A DNA stretch of 64,000 nt from Marinilactibacillus sp042660675 (GTDB lineage Bacteria > Bacillota > Bacilli > Lactobacillales > Carnobacteriaceae_A). A model generated the notes under the pieces. The model ran no database searches and was not told the origin of the DNA. It was given only the letters and a program-made list of their open reading frames with translations. Shown here one piece after another: positions 8,587-18,455 of this stretch. How positions within the stretch are numbered: the stretch's first letter is position 1; each line of letters begins with the position of its first letter. The DNA lies in contig NZ_JBHSUL010000027.1 in the NCBI RefSeq assembly GCF_042660675.1, positions 248,001 to 312,000 of the forward strand. The letters run 5' to 3'. Both the position numbers and the translations under genes were made by a program.

Positions 8587-8622
8587 AAAGAGCCTATCAA
8601 CTCATGAGGAATTGATAGGCTC
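8587..8622 (-). terminator. Rho-independent terminator of bglA
   Basis: GAGCCTATCAA pairs with TTGATAGGCTC across an 11-base loop, followed by a T-rich tail on the minus strand, just after the bglA stop. Confidence 0.85.
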
Positions 8623-8643
8623 AGTATTTTATTCTAAAAACAA

Positions 8644-10077
8644 TTAACCGTTACTAACGTCTTCACCATTAGAGGCGATGACTTTTTTGTACCAGTCAAA
8701 TGATTTTTTCTTCGTACGTTTCAATGTTCCGTTACCGTCGTTATCTCGGTCAACGTAGATGAAACCGTAACGTTTTTTCATTTCTCCAGTTCCGGCACTT
8801 ACAAGGTCAATACATCCCCAAGAAGTGTAACCCATCAAATCAATACCATCTAATTCAACGGCATCTTTCATTGCTTTGATGTGTTCAGCCATGTAAGAGA
8901 TACGGTAATCATCTTCAACGTATCCATTTTCATCTGGCTCATCCACAGCACCTAGTCCATTTTCTACAATGAACAATGGTTTCTGGTAACGATCATAAAT
9001 ATCGTTCATTGTGATACGTAATCCAAGTGGATCAATTTGCCATCCCCATTCACTTGCTTCCAAGTAAGGGTTTTTGATTGAAGCAAAAATATTTCCAGCC
9101 GTTTTTTCGTTCACTTTCGGATCTCCAGAAGCTACACGAGAAGAGTAGTACGAGAATGAAATAAAGTCTACTGTGTTTTCCATTAGTAGTTCTTTGTCGC
9201 CTTCTTCAAACGGAATTTCGATACCTTCACGTTCAAGTTCTTTGATTGCATAAGCAGGATATTGTCCACGAGACTGTACATCAATAAAGAAATAGTTTTC
9301 GTGATCTTCTTGTTGTGCTGCAAATACATCTTCTGGATTCGGTGTATTTGGATAGTATTTACCTGCCGCAAGCATACAACCTACTTGGTTGTTAGGGTCT
9401 ACTTCGTGCGCAATTTTAGTTGCTAAAGCACTAGCCACTAACTCGTGGTGAGCTGCTTGATATTTCACTTGTTTCTGGTTTTCCCCTTCTTCAAAGGCTA
9501 ATCCAGCACCCATAAATGGTGCATGTAGGATCATGTTGATTTCATTGAATGTTAACCAGTATTTTACAAGACCTTTGTAGCGTGAGAAAATCGCACGGCA
9601 AAGGTTCTCGTAGAACCCAACCATCTTACGGTTACGCCATCCGCCATACTCTTTGATCAAGTGCATTGGGCAGTCAAAGTGAGTAATTGTAACTAATGGT
9701 TCGATTCCGTATTTGTGACACTCTTTAAATAAATCTTCATAGAATTTCAACCCTGCTTCGTTTGGTTCTGTCTCGTCACCCTTCGGGAAAATACGAGTCC
9801 ATGCGATTGAAAGACGATAGGTTTTGAAGCCCATTTCTCCAAACAATGCAATATCTTCTTTATAGCGATTATAGTGATCGATTGCACCTTTTGCTGGATA
9901 GAAATGTTCATCGTCAAAATCAAAATGTTTCACTTGTCCAGTGATGATCGGTCCACGGTCTTCTCCGACTGGCACGACATCTACGTTTGCTAGTCCACGT
10001 CCGTCCTGATCGTATCCACCTTCAAGTTGATTGGCTGCAGTAGCGCCGCCCCATAAAAAGTCTTTTCTAAATCCCAT
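8644..10077 (-). CDS. bglA: 6-phospho-beta-glucosidase, GH1
   Basis: Hydrolyses phosphorylated beta-glucosides such as cellobiose- or salicin-6-phosphate after PTS uptake. The 477-residue length is normal for GH1. The acid/base glutamate is in TFNEIN (the usual TFNEP with I for P), and the nucleophile is in FIVENGLGA near residue 375. The stretch SAGTGEMKKRYGFIYVD near the C-terminus is the phosphate-binding signature that separates 6-phospho enzymes from plain beta-glucosidases. It stands alone, without a PTS permease or antiterminator nearby. A cre-like site overlaps its promoter region, consistent with glucose repression. Confidence 0.9.
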   Translation of the reverse strand: MGFRKDFLWGGATAANQLEGGYDQDGRGLANVDVVPVGEDRGPIITGQVKHFDFDDEHFYPAKGAIDHYNRYKEDIALFGEMGFKTYRLSIAWTRIFPKGDETEPNEAGLKFYEDLFKECHKYGIEPLVTITHFDCPMHLIKEYGGWRNRKMVGFYENLCRAIFSRYKGLVKYWLTFNEINMILHAPFMGAGLAFEEGENQKQVKYQAAHHELVASALATKIAHEVDPNNQVGCMLAAGKYYPNTPNPEDVFAAQQEDHENYFFIDVQSRGQYPAYAIKELEREGIEIPFEEGDKELLMENTVDFISFSYYSSRVASGDPKVNEKTAGNIFASIKNPYLEASEWGWQIDPLGLRITMNDIYDRYQKPLFIVENGLGAVDEPDENGYVEDDYRISYMAEHIKAMKDAVELDGIDLMGYTSWGCIDLVSAGTGEMKKRYGFIYVDRDNDGNGTLKRTKKKSFDWYKKVIASNGEDVSNG

Positions 10078-10102
10078 TATTGATTTTCCTCCTTGAGTCT
10101 AT

Positions 10103-10116
10103 TGTATTCGCTATCA
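10103..10116. promoter_or_regulatory. cre-like site upstream of bglA
   Basis: TGATAGCGAATACA (minus strand) is within two mismatches of the CcpA box and lies 26-39 bp before the bglA start, a repression-type position. Confidence 0.4.
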
Positions 10117-10210
10117 ATTGATTCTATATTTATAGTAAATGGTGTAATCCATTACACACAAGAACAATATTGTAAATTTTTTGTATGGATTCAACTTCTT
10201 GACTCAAGAA

Positions 10211-10636
10211 TCAATCGTAAGTATTTTCCACAAAGGTACCCGCTAACATATCATGAATCGCACGCCTGTCCTTTCGGAACAGCACCATAAGTCCGCTTAC
10301 TAGTGTACTCATGCCCGCTGTTAGATAGCCCAGAATAAAAACACCTACTACTTCTCGAAGAAACATATCAGATAATGTGAGCGCCGATCCGTTCGCTTAT
10401 ACTATCTTAATATTCATGATTTTCTTACCGATGACGTAACCATCCCAATATACCGGAGTAATGGTAGAGTAAACAACATATAATAAATTCCAGATCATGC
10501 CTTGCGTAAAATCAAGCGAAAATCGTCCATTAACTAAGAAGATAAAGAGTGCAATAGGTAGCGTCATTAATGTACCATCTATGATAAAAGCCATGACTCT
10601 TATACCAAAGCTACTTCTGTCAGATTCAAAGACCAT
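10211..10636 (-). pseudogene. RDD family membrane protein interrupted by a TAA
   Basis: The first 79 codons encode the start of an RDD protein: two hydrophobic segments and the GYVIGKKIMNIKIV motif. A TAA then interrupts. The same frame continues for 61 more codons with the expected second half: LREVVGVFILGYLTAG, a second membrane segment, and DRRAIHDMLAGTFV, the terminal RDD motif. It ends at a TGA at 10211. One base change (AAA to TAA) explains the stop. RDD proteins are small membrane proteins, some linked to Na+/H+ exchange. The gene is either newly broken or carries a sequence error. Confidence 0.75.
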
Positions 10637-10902
10637 ACAAATCCCTCCGTACTTTTGAATTATGAACTACTCATTTTTATAACCTCAGTGTAGAGAATGA
10701 CATTCTATTTTACAAGATATAAAATGAACTACTTTTATACTAAAGCTTTTACTTTGCCGATTTACACAATGAACTTCGGCACTTTATTGAATCTGTCATA
10801 TTTTGTTAAAGAAACGTTAACATATCTTTTGATTCTATGGTTATAGCACAAGAATTATGATACAGTTACGGATAGCTTAATGAACAAGTAGGAGGAAATT
10901 AC

Positions 10903-12180
10903 ATGGCTCACTACGATGTACTCGTCGTTGGAGGCGGAACAAGTGGAATGATGGCTGCCATCTCAGCTGCAGAAGCCGGCGCCAAAGTCGCTGTCGTTGA
11001 AAAAAATAAATTACTGGGTAGAAAACTCTTAGTAACGGGAAATGGTCGCTGTAACGTGACAAACAACCGTGATAAAGAAGAAATTATCACCCATATCCCT
11101 GGAAACGGACGCTTTTTATATAGCGCGTTTTACCAATATGACAATTACGATATTATGAACTTTTTCCAATCAAATGGTATTGCTTTAAAAGAAGAAGATC
11201 ATGGAAGAATGTTTCCAACCACTGATAAATCCAGAACAATCGTGGATGCCTTGAAGCGAATCATGGATGAACAAAAAATCGAAGTCTTCTTGAATGCCCC
11301 TGTAGAAACTGTCCTATATGAAGAGGGAAAAGCGCAAGGTGTTTTATTGAAAGATGGACGCACGCTTCTTTCAAGAAGCGTGATTCTATCGACTGGTGGA
11401 CGTGCTATGCCTAAAACCGGTTCAACTGGAGATGGCTACCAATGGGCTAAAAAAGCTGGACATACATTGAAACCTCTATATCCAACTGAAGTCCCCATCA
11501 CATCTGATGAACCTTTTATAGAGGAAAGAGTCTTACAAGGGCTAGCTTTAAGAGATGCGAATATGAGTGTATTGAACAAAAAAGGTAAGCCCGCGATTTC
11601 ACATCGTATGGATATGATCTTTACTCACTTTGGCATTTCCGGTCCTGCCGTTCTTCGCTGCTCGATGTTTGTACATCAAGTGATGAAGCGCGATAAATCT
11701 GATAAAGCAACCATCAAAATCGATGCCTTACCCGATCAATCTGTGGGAGAACTTAGACAAGATATGGCTAAACTAATCAAAGATGCCGGAGATAAAAGTG
11801 TAAAAAATTCACTTAAAGGACTTGTTCCGGAACGTTATCTCTTGTTTGGATTAGAAAAACTAAGTATTGAAGACGGTCTGCCATTAAAACAATTAACGCC
11901 GACTCAAATCTACTCAATCATTGAATTTTTCAAAGATTTTCAGTTCACTGTAAATGGCTCTCTTCCGATAGAGAAAGCCTTTGTTACAGGTGGCGGAGTT
12001 GATACAAAAGAAGTGAATCCGAAAACTCTGGAAAGTAAAAAGATGCAGAATCTTTACTTTACTGGAGAGATTCTTGACTATAACGGCTACACTGGTGGTT
12101 ATAATATCACAGGTGCCTTTATTACCGGACGTGTTGCTGGCATGCACGCTGCTCAGGCAAGTATGGCAATTGCTCAATAA
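10903..12180 (+). CDS. HI0933/BaiN-type NAD(P)/FAD oxidoreductase
   Basis: A 425-residue flavoprotein of the HI0933-like family, one of the few plus-strand genes here. The N-terminal FAD motif GGGTSGM is at about residues 10-16. The family motif GRKLLVTGNGRCNVTN follows at about 40-55, and the C-terminus has FTGEILDYNGYTGGYN and AFITGRVAGMHAA. The role of most members is unknown; gut relatives (BaiN) act in bile acid metabolism, which should not be transferred here. A strong AGGAGG lies 7 nt before the ATG. It converges on recQ across a shared terminator. Confidence 0.87.
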   Translation: MAHYDVLVVGGGTSGMMAAISAAEAGAKVAVVEKNKLLGRKLLVTGNGRCNVTNNRDKEEIITHIPGNGRFLYSAFYQYDNYDIMNFFQSNGIALKEEDHGRMFPTTDKSRTIVDALKRIMDEQKIEVFLNAPVETVLYEEGKAQGVLLKDGRTLLSRSVILSTGGRAMPKTGSTGDGYQWAKKAGHTLKPLYPTEVPITSDEPFIEERVLQGLALRDANMSVLNKKGKPAISHRMDMIFTHFGISGPAVLRCSMFVHQVMKRDKSDKATIKIDALPDQSVGELRQDMAKLIKDAGDKSVKNSLKGLVPERYLLFGLEKLSIEDGLPLKQLTPTQIYSIIEFFKDFQFTVNGSLPIEKAFVTGGGVDTKEVNPKTLESKKMQNLYFTGEILDYNGYTGGYNITGAFITGRVAGMHAAQASMAIAQ

Positions 12181-12231
12181 AAAAACAGTAGGATGGTAGA
12201 AAATCACTTCTATCATCACTACTGTTTTTAT
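12181..12231. terminator. Bidirectional terminator between the flavoprotein gene and recQ
   Basis: AAAAACAGTAGGATGGTAGAA pairs with the matching TTCTATCATC...TACTGTTTTT arm. T-tracts on both strands serve both converging genes, and the recQ stop lies inside it. Confidence 0.85.
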
Positions 12232-14378
12232 TTTTCACTTTTAATCTTAGCTAAAACAAATTTGATTTCATCATAGGTGATTGAATCGTCTACAGCTTCT
12301 TTGATCGGCTTAAGGAAACCGTCTCCTACTGCCTCAATGGCTTCTCGAATTTCAGTATCTGCCTGTTTAGAGACGAGCTGGTCATAATCAATTTGCTTGT
12401 GTTCTTCAATCGCTTTACAAAGATGATTAATAATCGTATTGGTCGACAAGCCTCTCATTTCAGAAATCGCCGCAACGTCTTCCCCTTCATCGAACAGTCG
12501 CAAGGTTTCTTCAACTGTATGCTTACTCGCTAATTTAGCCGGTTTTGTGACTTCTTTGACTGAAACGTTCTGATGGACTTCTTGCTCAGTATCAATATCC
12601 TGCTCTTCTACATACTCTTTAATCAACGAAATAAACTGTTCACCGTACTCTGCTAATTTCGCTTCCCCTACACCATTTGTCGCTAGAAAAGCATCATCCG
12701 TTTGCGGAAACTTAGCCGACATATCGATCAAACTTCTGTCTGTAAAAACGACAAAAGGAGGTTTACCAATTTCTTGCGCAATCGTTGTTCTTAGTTGTCT
12801 TAGGCGTTCAAATAACTGCGCATCATAATTTTCAATATTTTCCATCGCTTTGGTTTTATGCGTGGGTTCTTGCTTTAATTGCTTACGGATTGCCAATGTC
12901 GTCTGACCTTTCAGCAGCTCCGAAGTTTTCCCGGTGAATTCCAGTATCGGATAGCCATCTCCGCCAACTTTCAGATAGTCTTCACTAATCATAATCGAAA
13001 TCATATCTTTGATATCACTATCCGTATAGTCAGACATAATCCCGTACGTACTTAAACCATCAAACTTCAGCTGCTCGATTCGACTTGTCTTCTTCCCTCT
13101 CAAGACATCCGTAATCAAACCTGTTCCATAAAGCTGATTCATTCGGTAAATACAAGACAAAATTTTCTGACATTCCACAGTAATATCCGTTGTAACCGTC
13201 TCTTCATCACAGTTCGTACAATAATCACACGCTTGCCACTCTACTTCTTGATTAAAGTATTTTAAAATGCTTTTACGAAGACAGTTACCGGTTTTACAAT
13301 ACGTAATCATGGAATTCAAGTTTTTCTTGGCATGGGGTGAGTTCCCTTGTTCAATCAGCATAGTATTTGTAATGATATCTTGCGCTGAATAAAATAGGAT
13401 CGCTTCCGCAGAAGCCCCGTCCCTACCAGCACGCCCAGCTTCTTGATAATAACTTTCCATATCGAGCGGCATATTATAATGAATGACTCGGCGAACATTG
13501 GATTTGTCGATGCCCATTCCAAAAGCATTTGTCGCTACCATAATTGGTTTTTCATCATACAGAAATTGTTCCTGATTCATTGCGCGCACCTCAGGATCAA
13601 TCCCAGCGTGATAAAAAGTTACAGGAAAGCCTTTTTTATTTAAGTTTTTATAGACGGTATCTACATTTTTCCGCGTATTACAATAAATGATACTGGATTC
13701 TTTCTTGTCTAGAATTCGACTCAGCTCATTCAATTTCTTATCGGGCTTGATCACTGAGAAATAAAGATTTGGGCGATCAAAACTTGCGATATGCTGATAA
13801 GGCTGCTCTAGATTTAATTGTCGGATCATATCTTCTTGCACGATATTTGTAGCCGTTGCTGTGAAAGCTGCAAATGGTGGTCGATTGGTCAAGGCATTCA
13901 TGATTTGCGGAATCGCCTGATAACTTGGTCTAAAATCGTGTCCCCACTGAGACACACAGTGCGCTTCGTCTACCGCAACTAGGTTTACATCCATTTGTCT
14001 CGCAGCGTAAAGGAACTGATCATTTCCTAGTCGCTCTGGAGAAACATACAGCAGATCCAAATCTCCTCTAATCGCTTCATCTATAATGGCTTGCTGTTCA
14101 AAATAAGACAACTGACTATTGATGTAAGCTGCACGCACACCCATCGTTTGCAAGGTATCGACTTGATCTTTCATCAACGAGATCAATGGCGAGATGACGA
14201 GTGTCACGCCTTCCATACATATAGCTGGAATCTGGTAACAAAGAGACTTTCCGCCTCCCGTAGGCATAACGCCCAGCACATCTCTTCCTTCCATAATCGC
14301 ATCAATCAGTTCTTGCTGCCCTGGACGAAAAGCCTCGTAACCATAATACTGTTTTAATGTTTTAAAGATGCTTTCCAT
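12228..14378 (-). CDS. recQ: ATP-dependent DNA helicase RecQ
   Basis: A 716-residue 3'-5' DNA helicase for recombination repair. The Walker A TGGGKS is at about 40-45, and the Walker B AVDEAHCVSQWGHDFRPSY follows. The zinc-binding cysteines appear as C-R-K-S and CDYCTNC after the second RecA domain. A winged-helix region and an HRDC domain come next. The protein is longer than the usual 590-610 residues because of a C-terminal helix-turn-helix segment (TVEETLRLFDEGEDVAAISE...STNTIINHLC). That extension also occurs in other Firmicute RecQ proteins (from memory). It appears monocistronic. Confidence 0.93.
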   Translation of the reverse strand: MESIFKTLKQYYGYEAFRPGQQELIDAIMEGRDVLGVMPTGGGKSLCYQIPAICMEGVTLVISPLISLMKDQVDTLQTMGVRAAYINSQLSYFEQQAIIDEAIRGDLDLLYVSPERLGNDQFLYAARQMDVNLVAVDEAHCVSQWGHDFRPSYQAIPQIMNALTNRPPFAAFTATATNIVQEDMIRQLNLEQPYQHIASFDRPNLYFSVIKPDKKLNELSRILDKKESSIIYCNTRKNVDTVYKNLNKKGFPVTFYHAGIDPEVRAMNQEQFLYDEKPIMVATNAFGMGIDKSNVRRVIHYNMPLDMESYYQEAGRAGRDGASAEAILFYSAQDIITNTMLIEQGNSPHAKKNLNSMITYCKTGNCLRKSILKYFNQEVEWQACDYCTNCDEETVTTDITVECQKILSCIYRMNQLYGTGLITDVLRGKKTSRIEQLKFDGLSTYGIMSDYTDSDIKDMISIMISEDYLKVGGDGYPILEFTGKTSELLKGQTTLAIRKQLKQEPTHKTKAMENIENYDAQLFERLRQLRTTIAQEIGKPPFVVFTDRSLIDMSAKFPQTDDAFLATNGVGEAKLAEYGEQFISLIKEYVEEQDIDTEQEVHQNVSVKEVTKPAKLASKHTVEETLRLFDEGEDVAAISEMRGLSTNTIINHLCKAIEEHKQIDYDQLVSKQADTEIREAIEAVGDGFLKPIKEAVDDSITYDEIKFVLAKIKSEK

Positions 14379-14503
14379 ACTGCCTCCAACACTCTAATTC
14401 CGATTCTATTATTAGGGGGCTATTTGTGCCCTTTTCTGCTTTATAATTGTAACATAATTGGTCTTCTTTTTTTACATTCGATTCGGAATTCTAATGCTGG
14501 CTT

Positions 14504-16144
14504 TTACTCCATTCTCTTTAACCTTTCTGCTTTCTTTTCTTTAGCCCAAGAATAGCCGCCTTCAAAGGTTTCTATTTTATGATCTTCAATCCAAAAAATT
14601 TTCTTGAAGGTTTGATCTAAGAAAAAGCGGTCATGAGACACCGCTAAAATAGTTCCCTGAAAATGATCTAATGTCTCTTCCACTAACTCTCTCGATTCAA
14701 TATCCAAGTGATTGGTTGGCTCATCTAAAATCAAGAAATTGATCTCTTCATGCATCAGTTGCGCTAGTCTTAAGCGCATTTTTTCTCCGCCACTTAAACT
14801 CGATACGGGCTTGAATACGTCACTTCCATAAAACATGAATCGAGCAAGCTGATGTCTGGACTGTCCTTCCTCTATTTGGAGGGATTCTCTGAAAACATCT
14901 ATCAACCGTTCGTCTTTTTTATCTGTGAAAAGATGCTGGGAGAGATAGCCTATTTTCGAATTCTCTCCTATTTTGATCAGACCTGAATCTGGTATTTCTT
15001 TTTTTAGTAATAACTTCAATAAAGTTGATTTACCTGCGCCATTCTCTCCAATCAATCCAATTTTCTCACCGAAGCGAATGTGTATATCTGATTCTTTTAT
15101 AATCTGTCTGTTCCTATAACGTTTGGTTACAGCTTTGGCGATGACTACATCTTTTCCACTGCGTTCTGATGCCGTGATATCCAAGCTCATTTGCTTATGG
15201 AATAAAGGTTTTTTCACTTTTTCCATTCTTTCGATCATTCTTTCCATATGTCTTGCCTTCTTATGCAAACCTGGATTAGGCGGTACCGCTCGGTTAGCCC
15301 ACTCTCTCAGGATTTTTGCACGTTCTTTCATTTTCTTTATTTTACGCTGCTGTTCTTCATATACTTGAAATTCTCTGGCAACTTTCTCTTCTTTTTCTGT
15401 CACATAATTCGAAAAGTTTGTATGATAAACCGTACACTCACCATCTTCTACGTCTATAATCTTTTGAATCGCTTCATCCAAGAAATATCGGTCATGAGAA
15501 ATCATCACGACTGTTCCAGTGTAGTTGGAAACAAATTGTTCCAGCCATTCAGTTGCTGCAAAGTCCAAATGATTGGTGGGTTCATCCAGTAACAGTAAAT
15601 CAGGATTGATCAGTAAAGTCATGGCTAGTCCAACTTTTGTCTGTTCTCCACCGCTCAATAAATTGAAAGAAGTTTCAATTAAATGGTTTATATTTAACCC
15701 TTGTGTGACTTGATGAATCCGTGACTCTATCTCGTATCCACCCTCTTGAAGATAGGCTTCCTGAATTTTTCCATATTGATCCATAAACTTTTGAAGTTGG
15801 TTTTGACTCTCTGTTTGACTCATTACTATTTCTAATTGTTTCATCGCTGTTTCTTTTTCCAGCAACTCTTCAAAAACGGTTTTCAAAACGTCATTGACAC
15901 TCATGTCATCTGAATAAGCTGGAATCTGTTCCAAGTATCCAATAGAGCATCCTTTTTTCCAATGAATCTGACCAGAAGTTGGCGTTTCAACTTGTGCGAG
16001 TAATTTCATTAAAGTTGTTTTGCCACTTCCATTTCGACCGACAAGTCCAATTTTTTCTCCTTGTTCGATCTCTAAGGTGACATTTTCAAAGATGGTTGTT
16101 CCTCCATATTGTTGAGAAACTGCATTTACATTACATATCATCAT
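14504..16144 (-). CDS. ABC-F ATPase, probable ribosomal protection protein
   Basis: A 546-residue soluble protein with two ABC ATPase domains and no membrane segment, hence ABC-F. Walker A motifs are GRNGSGKTT near residue 36 and GENGAGKST in the second half. The signatures are LSGGEQTK and LSGGEKMR, each followed by LLDEPTNHLD-type Walker B. A basic, charged interdomain linker (about residues 235-305) carries EWANRAVPPNPGLHKKARHM. That region reaches the peptidyl-transferase centre in antibiotic-resistance ABC-F proteins. The leader peptide and terminator just upstream strongly favour a drug-induced protection role over a housekeeping one. Which drug cannot be read. Confidence 0.8.
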   Translation of the reverse strand: MMICNVNAVSQQYGGTTIFENVTLEIEQGEKIGLVGRNGSGKTTLMKLLAQVETPTSGQIHWKKGCSIGYLEQIPAYSDDMSVNDVLKTVFEELLEKETAMKQLEIVMSQTESQNQLQKFMDQYGKIQEAYLQEGGYEIESRIHQVTQGLNINHLIETSFNLLSGGEQTKVGLAMTLLINPDLLLLDEPTNHLDFAATEWLEQFVSNYTGTVVMISHDRYFLDEAIQKIIDVEDGECTVYHTNFSNYVTEKEEKVAREFQVYEEQQRKIKKMKERAKILREWANRAVPPNPGLHKKARHMERMIERMEKVKKPLFHKQMSLDITASERSGKDVVIAKAVTKRYRNRQIIKESDIHIRFGEKIGLIGENGAGKSTLLKLLLKKEIPDSGLIKIGENSKIGYLSQHLFTDKKDERLIDVFRESLQIEEGQSRHQLARFMFYGSDVFKPVSSLSGGEKMRLRLAQLMHEEINFLILDEPTNHLDIESRELVEETLDHFQGTILAVSHDRFFLDQTFKKIFWIEDHKIETFEGGYSWAKEKKAERLKRME

Positions 16145-16195
16145 TTTCCGGCTCCTTTTGTCTTACACCCTCTTCATTAGACAAAAGTCAAAGCA

Positions 16196-16237
16196 TACAA
16201 AAATAACCATAGAAAAGAGTCCTCTCCTATGGCTATT
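16196..16237 (-). terminator. Attenuator terminator upstream of the ABC-F gene
   Basis: AATAGCCATAG pairs with CTATGGTTATT across a 14-base loop and is followed by TTTTTGT on the minus strand. It stands between the leader peptide and the ABC-F start, so it should stop most transcripts unless an alternative fold forms. Confidence 0.75.
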
Positions 16238-16353
16238 CTGCTACAAATCAAAAAGCCTGTTTTAACTTTCTAATCTGCATATAAATGGTAGGGGTAAGAT
16301 GTTTTTTCTGCGATTCTACTATTCAGTTGCTAAAAATGGACAGACTGGTCCAA

Positions 16354-16437
16354 TTACGCAACGACAATAGAAAATTCAGCACGGCAAATATATAAATAAT
16401 ATTCTTGTTTTCCGTGCTTTTTCGCAGTTAGAAACAT
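16354..16437 (-). CDS. 27-residue leader peptide of the ABC-F gene
   Basis: A short frame, MFLTAKKHGKQEYYLYICRA followed by EFSIVVA, starting 4 nt after a GGAGG within a doubled GGAGGTGGAGG site. It ends about 210 bases before the ABC-F start. Its coding region contains an inverted repeat (AGCACGG ... CCGTGCT), and the initiation region another (GTTAGA ... TCTAAC). Ribosome stalling on it could change folding and prevent the downstream terminator from forming. This layout is known for erm, vga, vmlR and other ABC-F resistance genes; here the mechanism is inferred. Confidence 0.6.
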   Translation of the reverse strand: MFLTAKKHGKQEYYLYICRAEFSIVVA

Positions 16438-16525
16438 CTAACCTCCACCTCCGTTCATTTAAGATACTTCTATTTTATAATCTTTTGATATTAAAAACAA
16501 TACCTTATTCTATTCAAGAATTAAT

Positions 16526-16559
16526 AAAAAATCTCCACGCTATAAACGTGAAGATTTTT
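16526..16559 (-). terminator. Rho-independent terminator of pepF
   Basis: AAAAATCTTCACG pairs with CGTGGAGATTTTT on the minus strand, directly after the pepF stop. Confidence 0.85.
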
Positions 16560-16571
16560 CTTTGAAGCTAC

Positions 16572-18377
16572 TTATTTTTCTAATTCGCCAGTTAACTCAA
16601 TAATACGATCTACAGATTCATCTAGATATTTGATTGTATCAGAAAGCGGACGATCGGTTGTGATGTCTACACCTGCTACAAGGGTTGCTTCAGCTGGAAC
16701 TTTTTGTCCACCTAATGCAAGAAACTCTAACCAGCCATCTACTTTTTCTTCTCCACTCTTGATTTTAAGGAATGCTTGCGTTGCAATCGTTAAACCAGCA
16801 GAGTAAGTGTAAGGATACAATCCCATGTAGTAGTGAATCTGACGCATCCAAGTCAATTCTGCGCCCGCTTCAAGTTCAACAGAATCACCCCAGAACTGTT
16901 TTAGTACGCTTAATTTTAATTCACTCAATTTCTTAGCATCGAAACTCTTACCAGCATCAATCAGTTTATAGACTTCACGCTGATAAGCAGCTTCCAGTAA
17001 GTGAGTCACAAAGTTATGGAAATACGTACGTGAGATCATTTTAGAAAGAATCGAACGCTCCATACGTGGATCATCTGTTTTATTTTTCAGATAATCAGTC
17101 AGTAATAATTCATTGAAGGTAGATGGTCCCTCAATCAAGTAAAGTGATGGACGTGCACTCGTTAATGGATTGTTCTCATTTGATAATACACCTTGACCAG
17201 CGTGACCTAATTCATGGAATAAGGTATAAGCATCTGTCAATTGACCTGTCCAAGTCACCATTACATATGGATGTTTTCCGTAAGTTGTTGAGCAGAAGGC
17301 ACCTGAACGTTTTCCGATATTTTGTGCAAAGTCTGTCCAACGTTCTGGATAAGAGCGCATGATCATGTTTACATAGTCGTCTCCAAGAGGAGCTAACGCT
17401 TCTTGAACAAGATCTTTAGACTCTTCAATGGAAACTGGCATCGTGTACTCAGGATCCAAATCTACTTTCAGATCCGCATAGGTCATTTTTTCTAATCCAT
17501 GAACGTCTTTTAAATGCGTAATGAATTTACGCATGACCGGTGCGAAGTCATTCATGATCATATCAATCTGACGGTGATACAATTCTTGATCTACTTCTTG
17601 ACTCTCTAATAAGTAATCAAAAATAGAATCATATCCACGCATCGTCGCCAGCGTTTTTTCGCTTTGTAAATGTGTATAATAAGCTGTTGCGACAACATTT
17701 TGATATTGAGCTAAAACTTTGTTGAATTGATCATACGCTGCACGTCGAATTTTTGGATTCTCGTGATACATATAAACTTCTTCATATAATACAAAACTTA
17801 ACTCATATTCTTCACCATCAACTTCGAATGTTCCGTAATCTGCATCAGCTGAGCGCGCTTGTTCAAATATTTCTGATGGCGCTTCAAAGATAGGATCCAG
17901 TTGTGCTAACGCTTTTTCAACTTCAGGAGCCAACTTCGCTTTTTTAGCTGCTTTGACTTCTCTAATGAATGGTCCAAATTTCGCTTCTTTTTCAACAACT
18001 TCGTTTAACGTTGCTTCGTCTACTTCTTGGATTTGAGAATTAAAGAAACTCATTCCTGCACCGAAATTAGCAAGCACGTTGGATACGTGACGAGATTGTT
18101 GTTGTGCTTCACTATCTGAAATATCTACAGATACCGGCAACATGCCGTATTGTCCTAAATGAGAGGCTTTCGCCATTAAAACTTCGTATTCTTTTATCGC
18201 TGCGACTAAGCTATCTACACTGTCTAGCTTTCCATCATACTGATTTGCAAAAGCTTGAACATCTTTTGGAAGTTGTTCGGCTGCTGCTTCAAAATCTTCT
18301 TGCGTTTTAAAAATTGCGGATAAATCCCATGTTAATTCTTCAGGTATTTCTGTACGTGGTTTTAATTGTTCAGCCAT
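16572..18377 (-). CDS. pepF: Oligoendopeptidase F
   Basis: A cytoplasmic M3-family zinc metallopeptidase that cuts peptides of roughly 7-17 residues. The HEXXH site is in LFHELGHAGQG at about residue 385. The third zinc ligand glutamate should lie in the following IEGPSTFNELL. The 601-residue length is typical. I chose the ATG at 18377, preceded by GGGGAG, over a start 78 bases upstream that has no ribosome site and adds residues unlike the family. It is a single-gene unit with its own promoter and terminator. Confidence 0.93.
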   Translation of the reverse strand: MAEQLKPRTEIPEELTWDLSAIFKTQEDFEAAAEQLPKDVQAFANQYDGKLDSVDSLVAAIKEYEVLMAKASHLGQYGMLPVSVDISDSEAQQQSRHVSNVLANFGAGMSFFNSQIQEVDEATLNEVVEKEAKFGPFIREVKAAKKAKLAPEVEKALAQLDPIFEAPSEIFEQARSADADYGTFEVDGEEYELSFVLYEEVYMYHENPKIRRAAYDQFNKVLAQYQNVVATAYYTHLQSEKTLATMRGYDSIFDYLLESQEVDQELYHRQIDMIMNDFAPVMRKFITHLKDVHGLEKMTYADLKVDLDPEYTMPVSIEESKDLVQEALAPLGDDYVNMIMRSYPERWTDFAQNIGKRSGAFCSTTYGKHPYVMVTWTGQLTDAYTLFHELGHAGQGVLSNENNPLTSARPSLYLIEGPSTFNELLLTDYLKNKTDDPRMERSILSKMISRTYFHNFVTHLLEAAYQREVYKLIDAGKSFDAKKLSELKLSVLKQFWGDSVELEAGAELTWMRQIHYYMGLYPYTYSAGLTIATQAFLKIKSGEEKVDGWLEFLALGGQKVPAEATLVAGVDITTDRPLSDTIKYLDESVDRIIELTGELEK

Positions 18378-18426
18378 TCTGTTCTCCCCTTTTAATCTTA
18401 TAAGTATATGGCAAATCGTTTCAGTT

Positions 18427-18455
18427 ATAATAATATAACTTTTTACAGGATCCAA
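18427..18455 (-). promoter_or_regulatory. Promoter of pepF with a dyad on the -10
   Basis: TTGGAT, 17 bp and TATTAT on the minus strand. The -10 lies inside the palindrome AGTTATATTATTATAACT (18423-18440), a possible operator. I see nothing else in 18456-18640. Confidence 0.45.
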
